12,763 nt of DNA from Nocardioides sp. (GCA_029264225.1 JARICB010000121.1:1-12763), one strand, 5' to 3'; counted from the stretch's first letter, positions 1-7,268 are shown. Numbers and translations are program-made. The notes: generated from the letters alone by a model not told the origin.

Positions 1-29
1 ATGTCCGCGCGTCTCCCCGAGGGGGGCGG

Positions 30-731
30 CTACTCGTCGCCGGTCAGGGAGAAGGACCGCAGCCGGTCGCCGGCGAACCAGACACCGCCGACGGTGACCA
101 CCAGGCTGGCCAGGATCGCCCAGGGCAGGTTGGCCGGGTCTTCGAGCGAGTCGGAGATCTCGTGGCCGATCCGGATGCCCCACTGGCCGATGCTCAGCCA
201 GGCGACGCCGGAGAGCAGACCGCCGAGCAGTCCCTCCCAGATCAGCACGAACAGCAGGCCGGCCACGACGGCGTGTCGGGTGAAGGCCGACAACGCCAGG
301 AACAGTGCGGAGTAGGCCGTGCCGGCGACCAGCGAGGCGACCCACCAGCCGAGCGCCTGTTCGCCGCCACCGGCCACCAGCCCGGCGAGGAGGATCGAGA
401 GTGATCCGGCGACCAGCGTGGCGGCCCAGGCGACGACCCACTTGGAGATGGCCACGGCGTGCCGGTTCACCGGCTTGGAGAGCAGGTAGACGATCGAGCC
501 GTCGTCCACCTCGGGGCCGAGCACCGACGAGGCGCCCAGGATCGCCACCAGGGGCAACACCAGGGGGTAGCCGAGCAGGCTGATCATCGACCAGGCGGCC
601 GAGTTGTCGCTGGTCATGCCTACGACCACGGCGGTCAGGCCGATCAGCGCGATCGGGAAGGTGAGGAGCAGCCAGAACCGGCGCCGACCCAGCAGGGCCT
701 GGAGCGCGAGCTTGACGATGGTCGCGTTCAT
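30..731 (-). CDS. ABC-2 type transporter permease (second pair)
   Basis: This 233-aa integral membrane protein is probably the membrane half of an ABC exporter whose ATPase is the gene just upstream. About six hydrophobic segments are visible, near residues 20-40, 50-70, 95-125, 130-150, 155-175 and 205-225, interrupted by the conserved-looking cytoplasmic stretch EVDDGSIVYLLSKPVNR, which is typical of ABC-2 permeases. I chose the ATG at 731 because GAAGG lies 7 nt ahead of it and it leaves a 10-nt gap after the ATPase stop. A TTG-type extension to 764 would overlap the ATPase and adds residues that do not look membrane-related. It is the last gene of a four-gene minus-strand operon. Positions 1-29 beyond the stop hold only a short C/G hairpin. 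The cargo cannot be told from sequence. Confidence 0.85.
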   Translation of the reverse strand: MNATIVKLALQALLGRRRFWLLLTFPIALIGLTAVVVGMTSDNSAAWSMISLLGYPLVLPLVAILGASSVLGPEVDDGSIVYLLSKPVNRHAVAISKWVVAWAATLVAGSLSILLAGLVAGGGEQALGWWVASLVAGTAYSALFLALSAFTRHAVVAGLLFVLIWEGLLGGLLSGVAWLSIGQWGIRIGHEISDSLEDPANLPWAILASLVVTVGGVWFAGDRLRSFSLTGDE

Positions 732-741
732 GAGCACACCT

Positions 742-1656
742 TCATCGGTCCACCAGATAGGCAAAGACGCTCTCCAGCGACTCGTCGCTGGGGGAGAGGT
801 CGACGAGCGTCACGTCGTTGGCACGGGCCAGCGCGGGCAGCTCTCTGGCGAACGTGCCGAGGTCGCTGACCTGCACATCGAGGCCGCCACGGGGACGCAC
901 GTTGACGGACTGGACGCTGAGTTGCGCCATGAGTACGGCGGCCAGCGCACGGTCGTTGCTCGACTCGATCGAGTAGTGGACCGGCCGATCGGTCATGAGT
1001 CGCCGGATCGCCCCGAAGTCGCCGGAGGCGGCGTGTCGTCCGGAGACGACGACCTCGATCTGGCGGGCCAGTCGCTCGACCTCTTCGAGGATGTGGGAGC
1101 TGAACAGCACCGTGTGGCCGTTGTTGCCCAGGTCTCGCAGCAGATCCATCAGGTGCATCCGCTGGCGCGGGTCGACACCGTTGAACGGCTCGTCCAGGAG
1201 CAGTACGTCGGGGCCGTGGACCAGAGCGGCGGCAATCTTGATGCGCTGCCGCATTCCCTTGGAGTAGGTGTCGATCCGGCGTGCCGCCGGCTCCACCATG
1301 TCGACGACGCCGAGGATCCGCTCGGTGGCGGCCGCGGCATCGCTGAGTCGGTGCAGATCGGCGTTGGCGCGGACGAACTGTCGCCCCGAGAGGTAGCCGA
1401 AGCTGAGTTCGCGTTCGGGAACCAGACCGATCTTGCGGTAGACGTCGGTATGTCGCCAGACGGGTTCGCCGTCGAGGGTGACGGTGCCTGACGAGGGTGG
1501 CAGGAAGCCCGCCATCATCGCCATCAGTGTCGTCTTGCCGGCCCCGTTGGGACCGAGCAGACCGGTCACGCCCGGGCCGATCGTCATCGTGACGTCGTTG
1601 ACGGCGACCACGTTGCCGAACCAGCGCGACACCTTGTCGAGGACCAGCGTGCTCAT
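742..1656 (-). CDS. ABC transporter ATP-binding protein (second pair)
   Basis: This 304-aa nucleotide-binding subunit should power the ABC-2 permease encoded on either side of it. Walker A is GPNGAGKT at residues 35-42. The signature region YSKGMRQR at 131-138 replaces the classical LSGGQ. Walker B is LLLDE at 152-156, followed by PFNGVDP, and the switch histidine is H188 in FSSHILEEVE. The Q-loop position carries Glu (LVPE, E81) rather than Gln, as in many CcmA/NatA-like exporter ATPases. The ~100-residue C-terminal tail after the NBD is typical of this group. The ATG at 1656 overlaps the stop of the upstream permease by 4 nt (ATGA), which implies translational coupling, and GAAGGTGGG precedes it. 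ABC-2 exporters of this type move lipids, antibiotics or polysaccharide precursors; which one applies here is unknown. Confidence 0.93.
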   Translation of the reverse strand: MSTLVLDKVSRWFGNVVAVNDVTMTIGPGVTGLLGPNGAGKTTLMAMMAGFLPPSSGTVTLDGEPVWRHTDVYRKIGLVPERELSFGYLSGRQFVRANADLHRLSDAAAATERILGVVDMVEPAARRIDTYSKGMRQRIKIAAALVHGPDVLLLDEPFNGVDPRQRMHLMDLLRDLGNNGHTVLFSSHILEEVERLARQIEVVVSGRHAASGDFGAIRRLMTDRPVHYSIESSNDRALAAVLMAQLSVQSVNVRPRGGLDVQVSDLGTFARELPALARANDVTLVDLSPSDESLESVFAYLVDR

Positions 1657-2522
1657 CGGGAACCCACCTTCGCGAAGCGGCGTACCAGCAGGGCCAGGCA
1701 GGCGGCGGTGACCAGCAGCGGTGTCACGATGTAGGCGATCGGCCAGGCGCCGCCGATCGTGGTGATGGGGTTGGCGCCAGCGCCCCAGGCCTCGCCGAGA
1801 CCGTTGTGGATGGTCCACGGCGAGAGCAGTCCGACCGCCTCGCCGACGCCGGAGATGTCCTCGTAGTCGGCGATGCCCTGGATGATCAGCACCACGCCCA
1901 CCACGACGATCACGACGACGATGGAGGCCACCACCGCGAACCCGCGGCGCAACGCCACCGAGGAGATGACGCCGGTGATGCCGGCCAGCACGATGGCCAG
2001 CAGCACCTGGAGTGCGACGGCCTTGAGGAAGTCGGGCGTCTGCTCGCCGGTGTCGAGTCCGGCCAGCAACCCGCCGACGTACAAGATCACGGTCGGCAGC
2101 AGCGTGAACGCGAAGATCGCCGTGGCCAGGGAGGCCCAGCGAGTCAGCGCGAACACCGACGCCGACAGTGGGCGGGCGAGGTAGAGCACGATCGAACGGT
2201 GCCGCAGGTCGCGGGAGAAGAGCACCGGGGCCTGCGCGGCAGCGAAGAGGCTGACCAGCATCTGCACCTGGCTCGTGTAGGCGGCGTAGGACAACGGCAG
2301 GGCCGACAGCTTGATCATGGTGACAACCCCGACGATGATCACCGCGGGCAGCACGCTGAGGCCCACCAGCAGGAACGGCAGCACCTTGGAGCGCCCCGAG
2401 CGGCCCAGGCCGAAGACGTGGCGTAGGCCGGTGACGTAGAGGCTGCGGGCGAGCGCGCCGGTGCCCTCGCGGGGGCCGTCGTAGCCGCGGTAACCGATGT
2501 CGTGAATGACGCCTTCAGACAC
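1653..2522 (-). CDS. ABC-2 type transporter permease (first pair)
   Basis: This 289-aa membrane protein is paired with the ATPase ending at 2515. A cytoplasmic N-terminus (VIHDIGYRGYDGPREG) leads into about six hydrophobic spans near residues 48-70, 82-102, 118-145, 165-187, 193-216 and 260-282. The stretch SRDLRHRSIVLYLARPLSAS between spans 2 and 3 matches the usual ABC-2 pattern of a charged turn followed by YL..P. I chose the GTG at 2522 because GGAGG sits about 8 nt ahead of it; it overlaps the ATPase stop by 8 nt. The frame stays open further upstream to 2825, but that part is only a shadow of the ATPase. The overlaps at both ends (8 nt upstream, 4 nt downstream) place it in a tightly coupled operon. 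Confidence 0.88.
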   Translation of the reverse strand: MSEGVIHDIGYRGYDGPREGTGALARSLYVTGLRHVFGLGRSGRSKVLPFLLVGLSVLPAVIIVGVVTMIKLSALPLSYAAYTSQVQMLVSLFAAAQAPVLFSRDLRHRSIVLYLARPLSASVFALTRWASLATAIFAFTLLPTVILYVGGLLAGLDTGEQTPDFLKAVALQVLLAIVLAGITGVISSVALRRGFAVVASIVVVIVVVGVVLIIQGIADYEDISGVGEAVGLLSPWTIHNGLGEAWGAGANPITTIGGAWPIAYIVTPLLVTAACLALLVRRFAKVGSR

Positions 2523-3465
2523 TGGGCTCACCTCCGGGGCCTTCGAGGAACACGTCTTCGAGGTGGGTCTGGGCAGGCTGCATGCGCACCAGCCCGAGGC
2601 CGAGGTCGGCGGCGGTGTCGCGCACCAGGTCGAGTACGGCGAGGTGGGCGGGCGGCGGGTCGATGACGACGAGCTGGCCGCGCGGACGACACGTAAGCCC
2701 GGCCAGGGCGAGGCGCTCTCCGAGCTGGTCGCGTTCGGCGTCTCCGCCCAGCACCTCGACCAGCAGCCCGCCGGTGTGGTGCAGGAAGTCGGCGGTAGCG
2801 CTCGAGCGCAGCAGGTGACCGCCATCCAGGACGATGACGTGATCGCTGACCCGCTCGAGCTCGCCGAGCAGGTGGGAGGTGACGAGCACGGCGATGCCGA
2901 AGTCGCGTCCGATGCGTTGCACCAGTTGAAGCATGTCGACGCGGGCAGCCGGGTCGAGTCCGTTGGTCGGCTCGTCGAGGAAGACCAGCCGCGGGTCGTG
3001 CACCAGTGCCTGCGCCAGTTTGGCCCGTTGCTTCATGCCGGTGGAGTAGCCGCCCATCTGGCGGTAACGCTCCTCGTCGAGACCCACGTGGCGCAACACG
3101 TCGGCAGCCCGTTCCCGCGCGACGGTGGCCGGCAGACCTGACATCCGGCCCATGTGGACGATGAAGTCGCTGGCGCTGACGTCGGGCGGCAGACAGTCGT
3201 GCTCGGGCATGTAACCCACCAGTTGGCGGATCTGCGCGGACTCGTGCTCGATGTCGAACCCGAGCACCTGCGCCGTACCGCTGGAGGGTTCCAGCAGCCC
3301 CAGCAGGATCTTGATCAGCGTGGACTTGCCGGCGCCGTTGGCGCCCACGAGCCCGGTCACGCCGTCACCGACGCTGATGTCGAGCCCGGTGAGGGCTTGC
3401 ACGTCGCCGAAGTGCTTCGTCAGTGCGCTGGTCTCGATGACTCGCTGCGCTATGGGCCCTGTCAC
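2515..3465 (-). CDS. ABC transporter ATP-binding protein (first pair)
   Basis: This 316-aa nucleotide-binding subunit is the first gene of the four-gene exporter operon. Numbered from the GTG at 3465, Walker A is GANGAGKS at 41-48, the signature region is YSTGMKQR at 140-147, Walker B is LVFLDE at 160-165 followed by PTNGLDP, and the switch histidine is H198 in TSHLLGELE. The Q-loop site is Glu (MPE, E88), as in its paralogue downstream. The frame is open back to an ATG at 3582, but those 39 extra residues are Arg/Pro-rich and unlike any ABC N-terminus. The GTG at 3465 starts just before the expected first strand (RVIETSALTKHFG). It has no Shine-Dalgarno but lies 7 nt after a TACCGT hexamer, which suggests a leaderless mRNA. 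The start is therefore moderately certain; the family is certain. Confidence 0.92.
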   Translation of the reverse strand: MTGPIAQRVIETSALTKHFGDVQALTGLDISVGDGVTGLVGANGAGKSTLIKILLGLLEPSSGTAQVLGFDIEHESAQIRQLVGYMPEHDCLPPDVSASDFIVHMGRMSGLPATVARERAADVLRHVGLDEERYRQMGGYSTGMKQRAKLAQALVHDPRLVFLDEPTNGLDPAARVDMLQLVQRIGRDFGIAVLVTSHLLGELERVSDHVIVLDGGHLLRSSATADFLHHTGGLLVEVLGGDAERDQLGERLALAGLTCRPRGQLVVIDPPPAHLAVLDLVRDTAADLGLGLVRMQPAQTHLEDVFLEGPGGEPSV

Positions 3466-3472
3466 GCCCGCA

Positions 3473-3478
3473 ACGGTA
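3473..3478 (-). promoter_or_regulatory. possible -10 element of the ABC operon (leaderless)
   Basis: On the minus strand TACCGT fits the actinobacterial TANNNT -10 consensus and ends 7 nt before the GTG at 3465, which lacks a ribosome binding site. Transcription would then begin at or next to the start codon. No convincing -35 box is visible. Confidence 0.35.
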
Positions 3479-3583
3479 ACGCTCGGGGGAGTGCGCGCCC
3501 ACCAGGGATGTCCCCGAGTCTCGCCAGGGAGCGTGGCGAATCGCCCTAGGAGGAGGCGAATAGGCCGAGCCGCGCCGGCCATC

Positions 3584-3589
3584 TAGTCT
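3584..3589 (+). promoter_or_regulatory. possible -10 element of the tRNA-Gln gene
   Basis: TAGTCT matches TANNNT and lies 12 nt before the first base of the tRNA acceptor stem, a normal distance for a stable-RNA promoter with a short 5' leader. A clear -35 hexamer was not found. Confidence 0.4.
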
Positions 3590-3601
3590 GGTCGCCAACA
3601 T

Positions 3602-3680
3602 TCCCCGGTTGGTCTGCCGGCAGGGCCCGCCTGACTTTGAATCAGGATTAGCGACGATGGTTCGACTCCATCCCGGGGAG
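3602..3680 (+). tRNA. tRNA-Gln (anticodon UUG), enlarged geometry
   Basis: A cloverleaf can be drawn by eye. The acceptor stem TCCCCGG/CCGGGGA pairs 7 of 7, with discriminator G. The anticodon stem CCTGA/TCAGG encloses CTTTGAA, placing TTG at positions 34-36 with T33 and A37. The T stem GATGG/CCATC encloses TTCGACT. The D stem GGTC/GGCC has one G-U pair around a loop containing GG. CCA is not encoded; GCA follows the stem. The gene comes out at 79 nt, about six more than a usual class I tRNA, because the D loop and D-anticodon junction each hold an extra base and the variable region is 9 nt (ATTAGCGAC). A tRNA-Gln directly upstream of glmU is a known actinobacterial arrangement, which supports the call. 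A covariance-model fold would settle the exact arms. Confidence 0.85.
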
Positions 3681-3707
3681 CAGGGTTTTCCGTTCGAGGG
3701 CCCCTTG

Positions 3708-3722
3708 GCTCGTCGGACGAGC
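3708..3722 (+). terminator. small hairpin after tRNA-Gln
   Basis: GCTCGT and ACGAGC pair perfectly around a CGG loop, 28 nt beyond the tRNA. No T-run follows (AAAGCG), so it is only a candidate for tRNA termination or processing. Confidence 0.3.
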
Positions 3723-3725
3723 AAA

Positions 3726-3764
3726 GCGTACGGCGTGTCGCGCGCGGCGTACGGCGTGTCGCGC
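3726..3764 (+). repeat. tandem 18-bp direct repeat upstream of glmU
   Basis: The 18-mer GCGTACGGCGTGTCGCGC occurs at 3726-3743 and again, identically, at 3747-3764 (period 21 bp, two helical turns). The second copy also forms a hairpin with the following bases, GTGTCG-CGC-CGACAC (3756-3770). It lies 75-110 bp before the glmU start, where an operator or a structured leader would be placed. Confidence 0.7.
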
Positions 3765-3825
3765 CGACACCGTGCGAGCTATGGCCCGCGCGACCCGTGG
3801 TGACTGCGCACCCGCCTACCGCTGG

Positions 3826-3831
3826 CAGACT
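3826..3831 (+). promoter_or_regulatory. possible -10 element of glmU (leaderless)
   Basis: CAGACT, a one-mismatch version of the TANNNT consensus, lies 6 nt before the glmU ATG. No purine-rich ribosome binding site is seen in the 20 nt upstream of that ATG. A leaderless glmU transcript is the simplest reading. The -35 region is not clear. Confidence 0.4.
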
Positions 3832-3837
3832 GCGCCT

Positions 3838-5316
3838 ATGGACAACCTGACTGTGATCGTCCTCGCCGCCGGTGGTGGCACCCGGATGAAATCCAAGACG
3901 ATGAAGGTGCTGCACCCCATCGCTGGGCGTTCGATGATCGGCCACGTACTCACCGCCGTGCAGGCGATGGAACCGCAACACATCGTCGCCGTCGTCGGCC
4001 ATCAGCGTGACCAGGTGGGCCCCCACATCCAGGCGCTCGCGCCCGGCGCCGTACTCGCCGTGCAGGAGACCCAGGAGGGCACCGGGCACGCGGTCCGGGT
4101 AGCGATCGAGGCGGCCGGTACGACGAGTGGCACGGTCATCGTCGCAGCGGGCGACACCCCGCTGCTGCGGGGAGAGTCGCTGCAAGCATTCGCTGCCGAG
4201 CACGAGGCAGCCCAGCGCGCCGTCAGCATCCTGAGCGGCGTGGTGGCCCAGCCCTTCGGCTACGGCCGGATCATCCGCAACGCGGAGGGCGACGTCGAGG
4301 CGATCGTCGAGGAGAAGGACGCCACCCCCGAACAACGCGAGATCGCCGAGATCAACTCCGGGATCCTCGCCTTCGACGCGGAGTTCCTGCTCGACGCGCT
4401 GCCACGGATCACCAACGAGAACAGCAAGGGCGAGTACTACCTCACCGACACGGTGCAGATCGCCCGGGACGCCGGACTCACCGTCGGCGCGCACACGATC
4501 GAGGACGTGACGCAGACCGAGGGCGCCAACGACCGCGCCCAGTTGGCCCAGCTCGGGCGCCAGCTCAACGCCCGGATCGTGACCGACTGGATGCGCGCGG
4601 GCGTCACGGTGATGGACCCGGCGACCACCTGGATCGACGCCGACGTGCAGCTCGCGCCTGACGTCACCATCCTGCCCGGCACCCAGCTCCTCGGTGCCAC
4701 CGTCATCGCCGAAGACGCCGTGATCGGGCCCGACACCACCCTCAAGGACTGTGAGATTGGCCTCGGTGCCCGCGTCGTGCGCACCCACGGCGAGCTCGCG
4801 GTCATCGGCGATCAGGCCAACGTCGGACCGTTCGCCTACCTGCGTCCGGGCACCCGGCTGGGCATCGCGGGCAAGATCGGCACCTTCGTGGAGACCAAGA
4901 ACTCCACCATCGGCGACGGCGCCAAGGTGCCGCATCTCTCCTACGTCGGCGACGCCGAGATCGGCGAGGGCACCAATATCGGCGCCGGCACGATCTTCGC
5001 CAACTACGACGGGATCGCCAAGCACCGGACGGTGGTGGGGCGATACGCCAAGACCGGCTCCAACAACACCTTCGTCGCACCGGTCTCGATCGGCGACGGT
5101 GCGGGCACCGCCGGTGGCACGGTCGTACGCCGCGACGTACCGGCTGGAGCGCTGGCTGTCAGCGGTGCTCCGCAGCGCAACATCGAGGGCTGGACACAGT
5201 CGAAGCGACCCGGCACCGCGCAGGCCGACGCGGCAGCAGCAGCCGGGCGTCCGAAAGGTAAACACGAGGTGACCCCCGGGGTTGGAGCAAACACCCCTCG
5301 TGAGTCAGAATCGTGA
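3838..5316 (+). CDS. glmU: bifunctional GlcNAc-1-P uridyltransferase / GlcN-1-P acetyltransferase
   Basis: GlmU makes UDP-GlcNAc for peptidoglycan in two steps: acetyl-CoA-dependent acetylation of GlcN-1-P, then UTP-dependent uridylylation. The 492-aa length fits actinobacterial GlmU. The N-terminal pyrophosphorylase carries LAAGGGTRM (residues 9-17), K23, QEGTGHAV, D106 in AAGDTPLL and N231 in EGAND, which match the UTP and metal ligands of the family. The C-terminal left-handed beta helix (about 265-455) has hexapeptide repeats, RPGT, ETKNS, H366 in KVPHLSYVGD (the catalytic-base position) and N389/Y390 in NYDG. A ~40-residue Ala/Lys-rich tail follows. I chose the ATG at 3838 because homologous sequence begins there; 22 further upstream codons are open but unlike the family. 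Residue 22 is Met where PKVLH is usual. The prs gene follows after 62 nt with no terminator, so the two are probably co-transcribed. Confidence 0.97.
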   Translation: MDNLTVIVLAAGGGTRMKSKTMKVLHPIAGRSMIGHVLTAVQAMEPQHIVAVVGHQRDQVGPHIQALAPGAVLAVQETQEGTGHAVRVAIEAAGTTSGTVIVAAGDTPLLRGESLQAFAAEHEAAQRAVSILSGVVAQPFGYGRIIRNAEGDVEAIVEEKDATPEQREIAEINSGILAFDAEFLLDALPRITNENSKGEYYLTDTVQIARDAGLTVGAHTIEDVTQTEGANDRAQLAQLGRQLNARIVTDWMRAGVTVMDPATTWIDADVQLAPDVTILPGTQLLGATVIAEDAVIGPDTTLKDCEIGLGARVVRTHGELAVIGDQANVGPFAYLRPGTRLGIAGKIGTFVETKNSTIGDGAKVPHLSYVGDAEIGEGTNIGAGTIFANYDGIAKHRTVVGRYAKTGSNNTFVAPVSIGDGAGTAGGTVVRRDVPAGALAVSGAPQRNIEGWTQSKRPGTAQADAAAAAGRPKGKHEVTPGVGANTPRESES

Positions 5317-5378
5317 CGTCGACACCACCGTTTCGGCGCGCCTCACCCCGTCTCGCCCGTCTCTAGGAGTCGCAGCCC

Positions 5379-6380
5379 GTGACCGGTTTGAAAAAGACCA
5401 CCGAGAAGAACCTCATGGTCTTCAGCGGGCGGGCTCACCCCTCGCTGGCCGAGGAGGTCGCGCGACTGCTCGACACCGACCTGGTTCCACAGTCGGCCTA
5501 CCAGTTCGCCAACGGCGAGATCTACGTGCGCTACGAGGAGTCCGTCCGCGGATGTGACGCCTTCGTGATCCAGAGCCACACCTCGCCGATCAACGAATGG
5601 ATCATGGAGCACCTGCTCATGGTCGACGCCCTGAAGCGGGCCTCCGCCAAGCGGATCACCGTGGTGATGCCGTTCTACGGTTACGGCCGCCAGGACAAGA
5701 AGCACCGCGGCCGCGAGCCGATCTCGGCGCGCCTGATCGCCGACCTGTTCAAGACGGCCGGCGCCGACCGGCTGATCACCGTCGACCTGCACGCCGACCA
5801 GATCCAGGGCTTCTTCGACGGCCCCGTCGACCACCTGATGGCACTGCCGATCCTGACCCAGTACGTCCGGGAGAAGTACGGCGACCAGCCGCTGGCCGTG
5901 GTCTCCCCGGACGCCGGCCGGATCAGGGTCGCCGAACGCTGGTCGGCCCGCCTCGGGGGCGCACCGTTGGCCTTCATCCACAAGTCGCGGCGTACGGACC
6001 GGCCCAACGAGACCGTCGCCAACCGGGTCGTCGGTGAGGTCAAGGACCGCATCTGCGTCCTGACCGACGACATGATCGACACCGGCGGCACGATCGTGCA
6101 GGCCGCCGAGGCCTGCATGAACGAGGGCGCGGCGGGCGTCATCATCGCCGCCACCCACGCGATCCTCTCCGACCCGGCGGTCGAGCGGCTCAAGAACTCG
6201 CCCGCCGTGGAGGTCGTGGTCACCAACACGCTCCCGGTCGCCGCGGAGAACCAGTTCGACAAGCTCACCACCCTCTCGATCGCACCGCTGATCTCGCGGG
6301 CGATCAAGGAGGTGTTCGAGGACGGCTCCGTCACCTCGATGTTCGACGACGACGCGCAGCCCGCGCTTTTCCGCCCGTAG
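5379..6380 (+). CDS. prs: ribose-phosphate pyrophosphokinase (PRPP synthetase, class I)
   Basis: Prs transfers pyrophosphate from ATP to ribose 5-phosphate in the cytoplasm, giving PRPP for purine, pyrimidine, His, Trp and NAD synthesis, and in actinobacteria also for decaprenyl-phosphoribose cell-wall precursors. The 333 aa show the family landmarks in order: LMVFSGRAHPSLAEEVARLL near the start, RQDKKHRGREPISARLIADL around 105-125, ITVDLHADQIQGFF with the metal-binding His, SPDAGR, and the PRPP loop LTDDMIDTGGTI at 228-239. I chose the GTG at 5379 because AGGAG lies 10 nt upstream and the protein then begins TGLKKTTEKNLMVFSG, as in actinobacterial homologues. An internal ATG at 5415 would lose that lead-in. 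A terminator-like hairpin lies 110 nt downstream. Confidence 0.97.
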   Translation: MTGLKKTTEKNLMVFSGRAHPSLAEEVARLLDTDLVPQSAYQFANGEIYVRYEESVRGCDAFVIQSHTSPINEWIMEHLLMVDALKRASAKRITVVMPFYGYGRQDKKHRGREPISARLIADLFKTAGADRLITVDLHADQIQGFFDGPVDHLMALPILTQYVREKYGDQPLAVVSPDAGRIRVAERWSARLGGAPLAFIHKSRRTDRPNETVANRVVGEVKDRICVLTDDMIDTGGTIVQAAEACMNEGAAGVIIAATHAILSDPAVERLKNSPAVEVVVTNTLPVAAENQFDKLTTLSIAPLISRAIKEVFEDGSVTSMFDDDAQPALFRP

Positions 6381-6422
6381 TGAGCGCTGCCTGAGGATTC
6401 GACCGGCGCCGCGGCGTACGAG

Positions 6423-6428
6423 TAGGAT
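6423..6428 (+). promoter_or_regulatory. possible -10 element upstream of rplY
   Basis: TAGGAT fits TANNNT, with TTCGAC at 6398-6403 as a weak -35 (19-nt spacer). Transcription would start near 6435, giving a ~135-nt leader that contains the strong hairpin at 6490-6522. Confidence 0.4.
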
Positions 6429-6489
6429 CCTTAGGTTGCCTCGGCGAGGGAGTTCGCGCTCCGTGATCGACTGGGCCGGCTGATCTTCT

Positions 6490-6528
6490 ACGCCGTGCGC
6501 CCGCGATCGGGATGCACGGCGTTTCTTC
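6490..6528 (+). terminator. intrinsic terminator or leader attenuator between prs and rplY
   Basis: ACGCCGTGC (6490-6498) pairs perfectly with GCACGGCGT (6514-6522). An inner CCCG-CGAT-CGGG stem continues it after a small internal loop, and the hairpin is followed by TTCTTC. This is the form of a rho-independent terminator. It may end prs transcripts, but because a candidate promoter lies upstream it could also attenuate rplY. Confidence 0.6.
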
Positions 6529-6569
6529 GTTGCGAGGCCCCCAAACCGAAACAACCCACTGGAGTGAAC

Positions 6570-7241
6570 ATGGCTACCGAGAAGATCACCGCCGAGACCC
6601 GCACCGAGTTCGGCAAGGGCGCCGCCCGCCGCATCCGCCGCGACGACAAGATCCCCGCCGTCATCTACGGCCACGGCAACGACCCGATCCACGTCATTCT
6701 GCCGGGCCACCAGACGATGATGGCGCTCAAGAACGGTGGCGCCAACGCGCTGCTCACCCTTGACGTCGAGGGCACCGAGCAGCTTGCCCTGACCAAGGAC
6801 GTGCAGATCGACCCGATCCGTCGTCAGATCGAGCACGTCGACTTCGTCTCGGTCAAGCGCGGCGAGAAGGTCACCGTCGACGTCCCGATCCACGTGGTCG
6901 GCGATGCCGCTCCCGAGACGCTGGTCGTCACCGAGAACTCGGTGCTCTCGGTCGAGGCCGAGGCCACCCACATCCCCGAGTTCCTCGAGGTCTCCGTCGA
7001 GGGCGCCGCTGTCGGCACCCTGATCCACGCCAAGGACCTCAAGCTGCCGAAGGGCACCACGCTGCTCGCCGACGATGAGCTGCTCATCATCAACGTGACC
7101 CAGATGATCTCCGCGTCCGCTCTGGAGGCCGAGCTCGACGAGGCCGAAGCCGAGGCCGGTATCGAGCACGACGTTGCCGACAGTGTGATCGCCGACGCTC
7201 AGGTCGAGGCCGCCGCCGTCGAGGCCGGCGCTGCGGAGTGA
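6570..7241 (+). CDS. rplY: 50S ribosomal protein L25 / general stress protein Ctc
   Basis: This is the 5S rRNA-binding protein of the large ribosomal subunit, in its long two-domain (CTC/TL5) form. The 223 aa begin with the L25 beta-barrel (about 1-95), containing TRTEFGKGAARRIRRDDKIP and IPAVIYGHG. The second, TL5-type domain (about 96-190) includes VDFVSVKRGEKVTVDVP, and a strongly acidic Glu/Ala tail ends the protein. GGAG lies 5 nt ahead of the ATG at 6570; the frame opens earlier at 6495, but that part overlaps the leader hairpin and is not protein-like. The prs-rplY-pth order is usual for Actinomycetota and supports the call. Regulation may involve the hairpin in its leader. Confidence 0.97.
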   Translation: MATEKITAETRTEFGKGAARRIRRDDKIPAVIYGHGNDPIHVILPGHQTMMALKNGGANALLTLDVEGTEQLALTKDVQIDPIRRQIEHVDFVSVKRGEKVTVDVPIHVVGDAAPETLVVTENSVLSVEAEATHIPEFLEVSVEGAAVGTLIHAKDLKLPKGTTLLADDELLIINVTQMISASALEAELDEAEAEAGIEHDVADSVIADAQVEAAAVEAGAAE

Positions 7242-7268
7242 TCCACCTGTTCCGCTGACTGGCGCCGG

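Noticed and set aside
604-1491. 295-aa plus-strand frame across the permease and ATPase genes
   Set aside because: It is antisense to Walker A, Walker B and signature motifs of a clear ABC ATPase.
3583-5265. 560-aa open frame on the minus strand opposite glmU
   Set aside because: It mirrors glmU and even crosses the tRNA; its composition is that of a GC-rich antisense shadow.
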